Of a stretch of 64,000 bases of DNA, positions 34,114 to 42,787 are shown piece by piece. A model generated the notes under the pieces. That model did not search any database. It had not been told where the DNA came from and was given only the letters and a program-made list of their open reading frames with translations. The stretch spans positions 2,790,001-2,854,000 of the forward strand of contig NZ_AP028070.1 of NCBI RefSeq assembly GCF_030297175.1, in the 5' to 3' direction. The stretch's first letter is position 1. Each line of letters opens with the position of its first letter. The DNA is from Marinobacter sp. LA51 (lineage in GTDB: Bacteria; Pseudomonadota; Gammaproteobacteria; Pseudomonadales; Oleiphilaceae). The translations under genes were made by a program, and so were the position numbers.

Positions 34114-35349
34114 TTACTGGTCCAGACCAAGCGCCTTGCGATACGAACGGGTCAGCTTGGCCAGCCGATACTGATCGAGAACCACCGACAGTATGGCTGA
34201 TAATCGGCGAGCCGGCGGGAGCCCGTCGCCCATCCGGCGCAACTGACGCCGAACCATGGCCATATTGGCCAGACCCGACAGGGTCTTGTCTTTCCAGCGC
34301 ACCTGCAAAATCTCGCTGCTGGCATCGGCATCAGTGGACCATTGCCGTGGCAAATCGGGGGTCTGCGCCAGCGCCGTGGCCATGCCCACCAGGGCCACAC
34401 CGGAATCCAATACTTCCTGCGCCACGGACAACCTGCGCACACCGCCGGTGACCATCAATGGGATCGATGAGGCATCGGTGAGCGCCTGGGCGAACTCCAG
34501 GAAATACGCCTCCCGGGCCAGGGTGCGGCCATCGGCGGTGCGCCCCTGCATCGCCGGTGATTCGTAACTGCCACCGGACAACTCCACCAGATCAACACCC
34601 AGCCCCTCCAGCGATGCCAGCACTTCCCGGGCATCGCTCAGCTCAAATCCGCCACGCTGGAAATCCGCCGAGTTAAGCTTCACTGCCACGGCAAATCCCG
34701 GCTTAACCGCAGCTCGAATCCGAATCACAACTTCCCGCAATAACCGCGCCCGATTCTCCAGGCGACCACCCCAGCGATCTGAGCGTTTGTTGGTCAGCGG
34801 TGACAGAAACTGGGCTAGCAAGTAGCCATGGGCAGCATGAATTTCAACGCCGTCAAAACCGGCTTTCTCGGCCTGCATCGCGGTGTCTGTGAAACGCTGG
34901 ATCACGTCTTCGATGTCGTCTTCAGACATCGCCTTGGGCACATCAAACAGCGACGAATGCTTGCCCAGATTCAAGCCAAACGCCGACGGCGCCAGGTTAC
35001 GGCCGCCCATACGCCGAAATACCTGACGGCCCGGATGATTGATCTGCATCCAGATCGCCGCCCCCTTACCCTGGACGACCGCCGCCCACTCCTGAAACGG
35101 CGCCAGTTCCGTGTCTCGCTCAAGGGCCACTCCACCCGGGCCCGTCATTGCCAGCCGATCCACCATTACATTGCCGGTAATCAGCAACCCGGTGCCGCCG
35201 GCGGCCCACTGATCGTAGAGGTTAAACAGATCGTCACCGGGCAACTGTCCCGGCGCCGCCATATTCTCCTCCATCGCCGCTTTCACCAATCGATTCTTGA
35301 GACTGCGGCCGGATGGCAATGTATAGGGCTGGAAAACCTTGCTGATCAT
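34114..35349 (-). CDS. NADH:flavin oxidoreductase/OYE family protein, MerR-linked
   Basis: A 411-residue FMN barrel. Motifs are NRLVKAAMEENMAAPGQLP, WMQINHPGRQVFRRMG and GFDGVEIHAAHGYLLAQFLSPLTNKRSDRWGGRLENRARLL. The HAAH pair is the substrate anchor of the 2,4-dienoyl-CoA-reductase-like OYE branch. It lacks the C-terminal FAD domain of that enzyme. It diverges from a MerR regulator, and an AdhR-like operator with a 19-bp spacer lies directly upstream. It is probably an inducible reductase for electrophiles or enals. Confidence 0.92.
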   Translation of the reverse strand: MISKVFQPYTLPSGRSLKNRLVKAAMEENMAAPGQLPGDDLFNLYDQWAAGGTGLLITGNVMVDRLAMTGPGGVALERDTELAPFQEWAAVVQGKGAAIWMQINHPGRQVFRRMGGRNLAPSAFGLNLGKHSSLFDVPKAMSEDDIEDVIQRFTDTAMQAEKAGFDGVEIHAAHGYLLAQFLSPLTNKRSDRWGGRLENRARLLREVVIRIRAAVKPGFAVAVKLNSADFQRGGFELSDAREVLASLEGLGVDLVELSGGSYESPAMQGRTADGRTLAREAYFLEFAQALTDASSIPLMVTGGVRRLSVAQEVLDSGVALVGMATALAQTPDLPRQWSTDADASSEILQVRWKDKTLSGLANMAMVRRQLRRMGDGLPPARRLSAILSVVLDQYRLAKLTRSYRKALGLDQ

Positions 35350-35380
35350 GAGTGACTGGCCTTAATTCGGGATTTACGGC

Positions 35381-35411
35381 AGACTAACATTCAAGTCAAC
35401 TTTAAGCTCAA
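35381..35411 (-). promoter_or_regulatory. MerR-type promoter with AdhR-like operator
   Basis: On the minus strand TTGAGC (35411-35406) and TAGTCT (35386-35381) are 19 bases apart, the long spacer typical of MerR-activated promoters. Inside lies CTTAAAGT-TG-ACTTGAAT (35406-35389), an imperfect palindrome (6 of 8) resembling AdhR/YraB operators. It drives the oxidoreductase at 35349. Confidence 0.6.
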
Positions 35412-35432
35412 GTGTTTTTGGAGGGCCGTGAC

Positions 35433-35846
35433 ATGATGCGAATTGGCGAGCTGGCGAAAGCCGCTGGCGTTAATAGCAGCGCCATCCGCTACTACGAAGA
35501 TCTGGGCCTGCTCACTGCGACGACCCGCTCAGCGGGTGGCTATCGCCTGTTCGATCAGGCGGCTTCTCAACGATTGCAGTTAATCCAGTTTGGCCAGCGC
35601 CTGGGCTTCACCCTGGACGACATGCAATCCCTTTTTAGCCAGACCGAGGGCTGGGACCACGACGACGTGATGGACCGCCTGAACCAGAAGATTGCCGAAT
35701 CCGAGACCATGATCGCGGCGCTGCAGCAAACCCACAAAACCATGCTGGCGCTGCGTAACAAACTGGAAACCACCTGGGACCGGGGCGACTGCCTTCAGAC
35801 CGACGAACTCGCCGCCCTGATCGGCTCGAATGGAAAAAATGACTGA
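35433..35846 (+). CDS. MerR family transcriptional regulator
   Basis: A 137-residue regulator. The winged helix is MRIGELAKAAGVNSSAIRYYEDLGLLTATTRSAGGYRLF, followed by a long dimerisation helix (DRLNQKIAESETMIAALQQTHKTMLALRNKLE). Only one cysteine (GDCLQTDE, near residue 120) lies after the helix, so it lacks the paired metal cysteines of CueR/MerR and resembles stress-responsive members. Start: ATG 35433 after GGAGGGCC. It faces the oxidoreductase across the AdhR-like operator. Confidence 0.92.
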   Translation: MMRIGELAKAAGVNSSAIRYYEDLGLLTATTRSAGGYRLFDQAASQRLQLIQFGQRLGFTLDDMQSLFSQTEGWDHDDVMDRLNQKIAESETMIAALQQTHKTMLALRNKLETTWDRGDCLQTDELAALIGSNGKND

Positions 35847-35852
35847 GGGGAT

Positions 35853-35890
35853 AAAAAAAACACCGGGCATCCCAAAGGGGAAGCCCGGTG
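35853..35890 (-). terminator. Intrinsic terminator for the tct operon
   Basis: CACCGGGC (35861-35868) pairs with GCCCGGTG (35883-35890), with a further CCC/GGG pair in the loop. In the leftward direction the hairpin is followed by eight T. It lies 46 bases after the tctA stop. Confidence 0.88.
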
Positions 35891-35935
35891 CAAAGCTGAC
35901 AACAGATCGCCTAAGGCGTGATCTTCACTACCCGG

Positions 35936-37465
35936 TCAGTCGCTGACCGGGCTTTCTTTCATGGCCGCATTCATGCGCCGGCGCAGCAGTGGCCCGACCA
36001 CATACGGCAGTATTAGGCCAAGACCGGCAACCACCCAGAGCCCCACGGCCAACGAGCTACCCCAGAGAATGCTCCAGGAACCGTCGGACAGGATCAGCGC
36101 GTGGCCCAGGTTCTTCTCCATTTCCGGCCCCAACAACAGGCCAAGGATGATCGGCACCAGCGGAATTTCAAGCTTGCGCAGGAAGTAACCCGCAATACCG
36201 AAGGCCACCATGAAGTAGAGATCAAAGGTGCTGTGGCTGATGGAGTAGATGCCAACGAAGGCGACCATGGTCACGATTGGCAACAGGTACATCGGCGGCA
36301 CCGACAGCAGCTTCACGAAAAAGCCCACCAGCGGGATGTTAAGCAGCAACAGCATGACGTTACCGATCAGCAGTGCCGCGATGACGCCCCAGACAATGTC
36401 GGCGTTCTGGGTGAACATCAGCGGGCCCGGCGTGATATTCAGGGAGATCAGCATCGCCAGCAGAACCGCCGTGGTGCCACTGCCCGGTACACCCAGGGTC
36501 AGCATGGGCACCAGCGCACCAGAAGAGGCACCGTTGTTACCGGCTTCCGGTGCGACCACACCGCGAATGTCGCCTTCGCCAAACTTGCCCTTCTTGCCCA
36601 GTACCTGCTTTTCCAGGGTGTAGCTGATGAAGCTACCCAGGGAAGCCCCGGCGCCTGGCAAGACCCCGGCAATAAAGCCGAGCACACCGCCGCGCAACTG
36701 GGTCGGGATGGTGCTGACCAGTTCCTTGAAGCTCAGGGTCAGCTTGCCCACGTTGATCTTCTCGCGGCCACCGCCCACTCGGGATTCCACAAAGAACAGC
36801 AGCTCGGAAATCGCAAACAGACCCACGATCGCCAGGATGAAGTCGATGCCCTCGTACAGCTCCAGCACACCAAAGGTGTAGCGCTGGGTGCCGGTGGAGA
36901 TGTCGATACCCACGGTGGAGATCATGATGCCGATGGTGGCGGCAATGACCGTCTTCATCGGGTTCTTGCCGGTAATGCCGCCAAGGGTCGCAAAGGCCAG
37001 CAGGAACAGCGCAAAGTACTCGGCCGGGCCAAAGGTCAGGGCAAACTTGGCCAGGATTGGCGCCAGCATGATCAGACCAATGGTGCCGATAAGACCACCA
37101 GCAAACGACGCCACGGCGGAAATGGCCAGGGCATCGGCGGCACGGCCTTTCTGGGCCATGGGGTAGCCGTCGAGACAAGTCATCATCGCCGGTTCGTCAC
37201 CGGGAATATTGAGCAGAATCGAGGATATCCGACCACCGTACATGGCACCGGCGTAGACCGCGGTCAGCAGGATCATGGCGGTTTCCGGCGGCAGCCCGAG
37301 GGTAAAGGCCAGCGGGATCAGGATGGCAACACCGTTGGCCGGGCCCAGGCCAGGCAGACAGCCGATCAGGGTACCCACGAAGGCCCCGAACAGCGCGAAC
37401 ATCAGGTTATAGGGGGTAAGCGCGACGGCAAACCCTTCCATCAAAAAGCCAAGGGTTTCCATCAC
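35936..37465 (-). CDS. tctA: Tripartite tricarboxylate transporter, large membrane subunit TctA
   Basis: A 509-residue inner-membrane protein with about a dozen helices. Recognised TctA regions are GTLIGCLPGLGPANGVAILIPL, TAVYAGAMYGGRISSILLNIPGD and GFIAGVLPGAGASLGSFISY. TctA is the main channel of TctABC importers, which take up citrate and other carboxylates with sodium or protons, using the periplasmic protein TctC. The start overlaps tctB by four bases. It is the last gene of tctCBA and is followed by a strong terminator. Confidence 0.96.
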   Translation of the reverse strand: MMETLGFLMEGFAVALTPYNLMFALFGAFVGTLIGCLPGLGPANGVAILIPLAFTLGLPPETAMILLTAVYAGAMYGGRISSILLNIPGDEPAMMTCLDGYPMAQKGRAADALAISAVASFAGGLIGTIGLIMLAPILAKFALTFGPAEYFALFLLAFATLGGITGKNPMKTVIAATIGIMISTVGIDISTGTQRYTFGVLELYEGIDFILAIVGLFAISELLFFVESRVGGGREKINVGKLTLSFKELVSTIPTQLRGGVLGFIAGVLPGAGASLGSFISYTLEKQVLGKKGKFGEGDIRGVVAPEAGNNGASSGALVPMLTLGVPGSGTTAVLLAMLISLNITPGPLMFTQNADIVWGVIAALLIGNVMLLLLNIPLVGFFVKLLSVPPMYLLPIVTMVAFVGIYSISHSTFDLYFMVAFGIAGYFLRKLEIPLVPIILGLLLGPEMEKNLGHALILSDGSWSILWGSSLAVGLWVVAGLGLILPYVVGPLLRRRMNAAMKESPVSD

Positions 37466-37908
37466 TCCACCTCCAGCAGGCCGGCAGGCAGACTCAGGTC
37501 CAGGCCGTAGTTAAACAGGATAAACACAACCACCGCACTGATCAGGCCAGTAATAAACGCCATGCGTGGCCTTGCGCCCATGCGCCAGCTGAGCGTACCA
37601 ACCGCCATCGTGGTCGAAATAATGAAGCCCAGGGGTTCCATCAGCAGCGCATAGATAATCAGCACCACCACCGAGGTAACCAGTTCCAGTGCGGTCTTGC
37701 GCACGGGCCACTGGGCGTCGGGATCGGGCTTGACCATCAGGTACAGGCTGCCGATGACCAACACAAAGGCTAGGATGGTAGGAAACGTTTCCGGGCCCAC
37801 GCCCTCGGCGCCGCCAAACGGCTCGGGCCACTGCTGCGCAGCCCAGCCGTAGGCAACGGCGAGGACCAGAAGGCCCAAGCCGAGGATTCGATCACCAAAA
37901 CCTGTCAT
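37462..37908 (-). CDS. tctB: Tripartite tricarboxylate transporter, small membrane subunit TctB
   Basis: A 148-residue protein with four helices: GDRILGLGLLVLAVAYGWAAQQWP, the second around residues 40-56, and two near 75-130. Length and pattern match TctB (PF07331). It forms the membrane complex with TctA. Both ends overlap neighbours by four bases, so the three genes are translated together. Confidence 0.93.
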   Translation of the reverse strand: MTGFGDRILGLGLLVLAVAYGWAAQQWPEPFGGAEGVGPETFPTILAFVLVIGSLYLMVKPDPDAQWPVRKTALELVTSVVVLIIYALLMEPLGFIISTTMAVGTLSWRMGARPRMAFITGLISAVVVFILFNYGLDLSLPAGLLEVE

Positions 37909-38882
37909 TTCAGCAGCCCGATTTCACGAGACAGGGTTTCGATGTCCTGCACCTGCTGGCGCACGAAGCTTTCAAACTCGTTCGCTGGCGGGTGGAACGG
38001 GATCAGGCCGTTGCTCTTCATCACCTTTTTCCACTCTTCGCTGGCGTACAGCTTGTCCACAGCGGCTACCCAGTATTCCTTGGATTCCTCGGAGGCACCT
38101 TCCGGCATGTAAAAGCCACGCCAGTTCGGGCCCAGGGCATCGATACCCTGCTCACGGGCAGTCGGAATGTGGCTGAACTTGCCGGGCAGGCGTTCTTCAG
38201 ACAGCACCGCCAGCACTCGAAGGTCACCCGAGTCCATGAAGCCGGTTGCTTCGGACACGTCACCGGTGAAGGCATCAACCTGGCCACCCACGACCTGGGT
38301 CATGGCCTCACCACCGTTGTTGTACGACAGGTACGGAATGGACGGGAGCTTTTCAACACCGGCCGCCTTGGCAGCGATCAGGACTTTCAGGTGGTCCCAG
38401 CCGCCGCGGGCGCTGCCGCCGGAAAACTTGACCGACTTGGGATTGGCTTTCACGGCTTCGAAGAGCTGATTCAGGTTCTGGTACTCGGAGTCCTTGGACA
38501 CGGCGATGATGCCGTAGTCAGCACCCAGGGCGCCGACCCACTTCACCATACCGGCGTCCATGCCCGGAAACTGCTTCTGGGCCAGGCGGGTAGTGGTAGC
38601 GGTGGAAGCAGCAACAATCAGCTTGTCATCGTCGGCGCGCTTGCTGACAGTGTGGGCGTAGGCAACACCACCGCCAGCACCCGCCATATTGATTGTCTGG
38701 ACGCTGCCTTCCACCAGGCCAAGGTCCTGCATGACGTTGCCGACGCTACGGCAGGTAAAATCCCAGCCACCGCCCGGATCAGCCGGTGCAATACATTCCA
38801 CTTTGCCGGAGGGTTGCCAGGCCAGCGCGGAAACACTAAAGGCAGCCATGGCTACAAAAGACAGGGTTCGCTTGATCATCAT
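37905..38882 (-). CDS. tctC: Tripartite tricarboxylate transporter substrate-binding protein TctC
   Basis: A 325-residue periplasmic protein with a signal peptide (MMIKRTLSFVAMAAFSVSALA). The start is ATG 38882, preceded by AGAGGTG; the longer frame lacks a signal. Family regions are VECIAPADPGGGWDFTCR, VAYAHTVSKRADDDKLI, SVKFSGGSARGGWDHLK and GPNWRGFYMPEGASEE. The DxGGGWD pocket type is associated with di- and tricarboxylates. It is the first gene of tctCBA and diverges from the two-component system at 39088. Confidence 0.93.
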   Translation of the reverse strand: MMIKRTLSFVAMAAFSVSALAWQPSGKVECIAPADPGGGWDFTCRSVGNVMQDLGLVEGSVQTINMAGAGGGVAYAHTVSKRADDDKLIVAASTATTTRLAQKQFPGMDAGMVKWVGALGADYGIIAVSKDSEYQNLNQLFEAVKANPKSVKFSGGSARGGWDHLKVLIAAKAAGVEKLPSIPYLSYNNGGEAMTQVVGGQVDAFTGDVSEATGFMDSGDLRVLAVLSEERLPGKFSHIPTAREQGIDALGPNWRGFYMPEGASEESKEYWVAAVDKLYASEEWKKVMKSNGLIPFHPPANEFESFVRQQVQDIETLSREIGLLK

Positions 38883-38993
38883 TGGGTTCACCTCTGGTTT
38901 GTTGTTGTGATGGCTCCTCTGTTTCGCCGCTCGATAAACGTGCTGTGGGAGCCATTCAGCCATAGACTAGAAGCGAACACCGAATGCCTAAAG

Positions 38994-39044
38994 TTTGTGC
39001 GCGTAAATACCTATAAAGAACCTAAAGGCTTTTTTGTGCATAAA
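38994..39044 (+). promoter_or_regulatory. Two direct repeats in the tctC/sensor-kinase gap
   Basis: TTTGTGCGCGTAAA (38994-39007) and TTTGTGCATAAA (39033-39044) share TTTGTGC followed by TAAA, 39 bases apart. They lie between the divergent tctC and kinase genes and could bind the CitB-type regulator. Evidence is position and repetition only. Confidence 0.35.
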
Positions 39045-39087
39045 GTTCACGGGCAAAAACAGCCCCGGTGCTTTAACCTGAATCAAA

Positions 39088-40740
39088 ATGACAACAAACC
39101 CCAGCACGGTGTTTCGAGAAGTGCTTCGAAAAACCAAACTCAAAACCCGAATGATTCTGACCCTCGGCCTGGTCAGCGCCCTGCAGACAGCGTTGATTGG
39201 TGTCTTTGCCGGGTACTATCTGAGCGAATCCCTGTATGAGGAAATCGGTCAGCGGGCATTGATGGTCGCCAAGACCGTGGCCGCCACACCGGCAGTGATC
39301 GAGGGCGTAGAGCAACGTGAAACCGGCAGCCTGAATCGGCTGGCCAACCGACTGGCCGAGACCAACGAAGCCCTGTTTATTGTGATTGGTGACGACCAGG
39401 CGGTGCGCCTAGCCCATCCGGATCCGTCACGCCTGGGTTATTCCATGGCAGATGATGACGGTGACACCGGTCGTCAGGCCCTGATCGACGGCCAGGCCTA
39501 CATTGCCCGGGCCGTCGGCAGTCTTGGCGAATCCATGCGCGGCAAGGCACCGGTGATCAACCCGGCCAGTGGTGACATAGTCGGCATCGTGTCGGTGGGC
39601 TACGGCGTCGACCAGGTTGAAACCACCATCCAACGCTACAATTTCGTGCTTTATGGGGTGGTCGGGGTGATGCTGCTGGTCAGTATCCTCGCCGCCATTA
39701 TCATCGCCAGTCGCTTCAAGCGGGCCATCTTCGGGCTGGAACCGGAGGAAATCGCCCGGCTGTTCCAGGAGCGGGACGCCACCCTGCAATCGGTGCGCGA
39801 GGGCATCATTGCCATCAATCGTGACGGTATCATCACCACAGTGAACCGCACTGCCCTGAACACCCTGGGCCTGGAACCGGATATGGCCCTGGCCGGCAAA
39901 CCGATTCTCGAGGTGCTGCCAGAGAGCGACCTGATGTCGGTTCTAAAAACCGGGCAACCGGATTTTGACCGGGAAGTCTGGCTCAGAAACCGCCAAATGA
40001 TCGTTAACCGGCTGCCGGTGCGCGAGGGCGACGACATTATCGGTGTGGTGGCCAGCTTCCGGCTGCGGGACGAGGTGGACCAGGTCAGCCGCCAACTGAC
40101 CCGAATCCAGCAATACGCCGATACCCTGCGCAGCCAGACCCACGAATACTCCAACAAGCTGCACACCATCGCCGGCCTGATCCAGATTGGCGCTACCGAC
40201 GAGGCACTGAACCTGATCGGCAGTGAAGTCAGCGATCACCAGGCACTAATTCAGCTGTTGCTGGAAGCGGTTCCCGACCCGGTCATCGCCGGCTGCCTGC
40301 TCGGCAAATACAACCGGGCCCGGGAAATGGGCCTGGCGCTGAACATCGACCCCGGCAGCCAGATGGCCGACATGCCCGACGACCTGCCCAGGGAGCAGTT
40401 GGTGAGCGTGCTTGGCAACCTGATTGATAACGCGCTGGAAGCCACACGCCTGGCGATTGGCGAAGGCGGACAGGTCGCCCTGTCGATGACGGATCTTGGC
40501 GACGACCTGATTTTCGAGGTGGAAGATCAGGGCGCCGGCGTTCCGGAGGCGGACCGGGAGCGAATCTTTGAGAAAGGTGTCAGCACCAAAGCCGGCACCG
40601 CTCGTGGCTATGGCCTACACCTGGTCAGCCAGTTCCTGACTCGGTGGGGTGGCTCGATCACGGTCGAGAATCTCACCACCGGCGGCAGCCGCTTTACTCT
40701 GTATCTACCCAAACGAGCCCATAGGGGGACCAGTCATTGA
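39088..40740 (+). CDS. CitA/DcuS-type sensor histidine kinase
   Basis: A 550-residue membrane kinase: helix 1 at about 22-45, an extracytoplasmic sensor (about 46-175, with IEGVEQRETGSLNRLANRLAET), helix 2 near 185-205, a cytoplasmic PAS domain (REGIIAINRDGIITTVNRTAL), and a kinase core. The phospho-histidine is in RSQTHEYSNKLHTIAGLIQIG, the CitA/DcuS/DctB-like H-box. N-box and G-box are in NLIDNALEATRLA and GYGLHLVSQFLTRWGG. It probably senses a di- or tricarboxylate and controls tctCBA. Confidence 0.93.
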   Translation: MTTNPSTVFREVLRKTKLKTRMILTLGLVSALQTALIGVFAGYYLSESLYEEIGQRALMVAKTVAATPAVIEGVEQRETGSLNRLANRLAETNEALFIVIGDDQAVRLAHPDPSRLGYSMADDDGDTGRQALIDGQAYIARAVGSLGESMRGKAPVINPASGDIVGIVSVGYGVDQVETTIQRYNFVLYGVVGVMLLVSILAAIIIASRFKRAIFGLEPEEIARLFQERDATLQSVREGIIAINRDGIITTVNRTALNTLGLEPDMALAGKPILEVLPESDLMSVLKTGQPDFDREVWLRNRQMIVNRLPVREGDDIIGVVASFRLRDEVDQVSRQLTRIQQYADTLRSQTHEYSNKLHTIAGLIQIGATDEALNLIGSEVSDHQALIQLLLEAVPDPVIAGCLLGKYNRAREMGLALNIDPGSQMADMPDDLPREQLVSVLGNLIDNALEATRLAIGEGGQVALSMTDLGDDLIFEVEDQGAGVPEADRERIFEKGVSTKAGTARGYGLHLVSQFLTRWGGSITVENLTTGGSRFTLYLPKRAHRGTSH

Positions 40741-41438
40741 CCACCATACGCCTGCTGATCATCGAAGATGACCGTAAAATTGCGGAAATTCAGCGACGTT
40801 TTGTTGAACGTCTGGACAATGTCGAGCTCTGCGGCATTGCCCACACGCTGGCCGATGCCCGGGACCTGATCGATGTGCTTAGCCCTGACCTGATCCTGCT
40901 TGACGTCTACTTTCCCGATGGCAACGGCCTGGACCTGCTGCGTGAGCTGCGGGCCTCGGACAGCGCCAGCGATGTCATTCTGATCACCGCCGCCAAGGAA
41001 GTGGACACCCTGCGCAGCGCGTTGCGCGGCGGGGTTTTCGACTACATCCTGAAGCCATTGGTGTTTGAACGTCTGGAAGAAGCAGTAAACCGCTATCGGG
41101 AGCACCTGAACCGCTTGTCCGGCCTGGACCAGGTTGCCCAGAAAGAAGTGGATGCACTGCTGCCCCGTAGCGGCCAGGACGAAGGCCCTGCGGAACCGGC
41201 GGACACCAACAGGCTGCCCAAGGGCATTGATGGCATTACCCTGGATAAAATCCGTGAGGTACTGACAACCGGAGACGAATGGAGTGCCGAGGAAGTCGGG
41301 GCCGCCATGGGCGCCTCCCGAACCACGGCCCGGCGCTACCTGGAATTTCTCGTAGGCCGGGGCGAAGCAGCGGCAGAGGTCAGCTACGGTAACGTCGGGC
41401 GACCGGAACGGCGCTATTGCAGCGTATCGCGCAAATAG
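40737..41438 (+). CDS. CitB/DcuR-type response regulator
   Basis: A 233-residue regulator. The receiver has the acidic pair IIEDD (9-12), phospho-acceptor D56 in [15 protein letters not shown], and a lysine in [11 protein letters not shown]. The C-terminal helix-turn-helix is [28 protein letters not shown], as in CitB/DcuR. The start is a TTG at 40737 overlapping the kinase stop (TTGA), with AGGGGG upstream. It is the likely activator of tctCBA. Its last 25 bases overlap the convergent mtgA. Confidence 0.93.
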   Translation: MTTIRLLIIEDDRKIAEIQRRFVERLDNVELCGIAHTLADARDLIDVLSPDLILLDVYFPDGNGLDLLRELRASDSASDVILITAAKEVDTLRSALRGGVFDYILKPLVFERLEEAVNRYREHLNRLSGLDQVAQKEVDALLPRSGQDEGPAEPADTNRLPKGIDGITLDKIREVLTTGDEWSAEEVGAAMGASRTTARRYLEFLVGRGEAAAEVSYGNVGRPERRYCSVSRK

Positions 41439-42115
41439 TTCAGGCCCGACAACTGGGCCATCTGACCGCGAATCCAGGATACCCGCTCCCAGACATAAGC
41501 CGACGGCGATACCGCACTCAGAGACTTGGGATTGGGCAGCACTGCCGCCAGTCGCGCGGCCTCGATCGGCGATAGCTGGCTGGCTGAAATGCCAAAATAA
41601 CGCCGGCTTGCCGCCTCCACGCCGTAAATCCCGGGGCCAAACTCGGCGATATTGAGATAGACCTCCATAATTCGCCTCTTCGGCCACAACCCCTCAATGC
41701 CCAGCGCCAGTCCGGCCTCCAGCGCCTTGCGCACAAAGCTTCGGCCATTCCACAGAAACAGGTTCTTGGCGGTCTGCTGGGTGATTGTGCTGGCGCCCCG
41801 CAGGCCCTCACCCGCCTGGTACTCGGCCAGCGCCTTACGGATGGCAGCGAAATCCACGCCCCAATGGTCGGGGAACCGCTGATCCTCACTGGCAACCACG
41901 GCCAGCGGCATCCACGGCGAAATTTCCGACAACGGCACCCAGTACTGATGCAGGGCCTGGTCGGGCTGCGACAACCGGTGGCCCAGCATGAAACTGGAGG
42001 TGGGCGGATTGACGAACCGCAGCAACACAATCACGGCCAGCAGCAACAGCAGTAAGCCCGCCAGCATCCACGCCAGTTTGCTCAGAGATCTTCGGATGAG
42101 GGATTTTCGCGCCAC
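41414..42115 (-). CDS. mtgA: Monofunctional biosynthetic peptidoglycan transglycosylase
   Basis: A 233-residue GT51 enzyme with an amino-terminal anchor ([19 protein letters not shown]). Motifs are [17 protein letters not shown] (catalytic glutamate), [27 protein letters not shown] and [23 protein letters not shown]. It polymerises lipid II into glycan strands at the periplasmic face. The length matches E. coli MtgA (about 240). Its 3' end overlaps the response-regulator end by 25 bases. Confidence 0.95.
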   Translation of the reverse strand: MARKSLIRRSLSKLAWMLAGLLLLLLAVIVLLRFVNPPTSSFMLGHRLSQPDQALHQYWVPLSEISPWMPLAVVASEDQRFPDHWGVDFAAIRKALAEYQAGEGLRGASTITQQTAKNLFLWNGRSFVRKALEAGLALGIEGLWPKRRIMEVYLNIAEFGPGIYGVEAASRRYFGISASQLSPIEAARLAAVLPNPKSLSAVSPSAYVWERVSWIRGQMAQLSGLNYLRDTLQ

Positions 42116-42274
42116 AGATTCGCTACCAGGCCGTGTTGACTATCATTAATATCAGGCCGCCAGTATGTCGTGGTTTGCCCCCCATTTGAATTACCGATCC
42201 TTCAGACGCGAGCGATCATCGGAGTGGCACCACCCGTCGTATACCGAGAAGGCCGATTCCATAGGCATTGAAAG

Positions 42275-42787
42275 ATGGTCGAGCATCTCAACTCCCAGGA
42301 CGGCGTTCGGCTTCTGCTGACGCCCAACCGCTCATTGAGCTGGCGTGGCAACGTCCAGATCTGGCTGGCATTGCTGGTTCTGTCCGCTCTGATTGCCACT
42401 GGCATGGCCTTGGCCGGCGCCTGGGTTATCGTGCCCTTTGCCGGGCTGGAACTCGCTGCCCTGGCCGCCGGCATTTACCTGACCTCCCGGGCCTGCCAGC
42501 GACGTGAGGTTCTGACCATTGACGAGAGCAACATCCACCTGGAAAAAGGCCGCACCCGAAAACTGACGGAGTGGACCCTGCCTCGGCCCTACGTGAGAGT
42601 TCACCTGGACGCTCCTGTCCACCCGTTTGCACCACCGAAGCTGGCGCTGATTCATCGCAATACCGCAATCTCGCTGGGCAGTTTTCTCAATGTCGACGAT
42701 ACCGAGAGACTGATTCAGCTACTCGAATCCCGGGGCATTGCCATTGAACGAAAAACGCCCGATCCGAAGATCGGGCTGTGGTTCTAG
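42275..42787 (+). CDS. DUF2244 family membrane protein
   Basis: A 170-residue protein with two membrane helices (about 27-45, LALLVLSALIATGMALAGAWV, and 48-68). The DUF2244 pattern is seen in LTPNRSLSWRG at the start and in the conserved beta-rich tail YVRVHLDAPVHPFAPPKLALIHRNT. The family has no proven function. The last 37 bases contain the terminator of the convergent hydrolase gene, so the coding end is shaped by RNA structure as well. Confidence 0.85.
   Translation: MVEHLNSQDGVRLLLTPNRSLSWRGNVQIWLALLVLSALIATGMALAGAWVIVPFAGLELAALAAGIYLTSRACQRREVLTIDESNIHLEKGRTRKLTEWTLPRPYVRVHLDAPVHPFAPPKLALIHRNTAISLGSFLNVDDTERLIQLLESRGIAIERKTPDPKIGLWF
42751..42776 (-). terminator. Terminator inside the end of the DUF2244 gene
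   Basis: GCCCGATC (42757-42764) and GATCGGGC (42769-42776) form a perfect 8-bp stem with a CGAA loop (TTCG in the minus-strand RNA). In the leftward direction it is followed by GTTTTT (42756-42751). It lies eight bases after the stop of the hydrolase gene. Confidence 0.8.
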
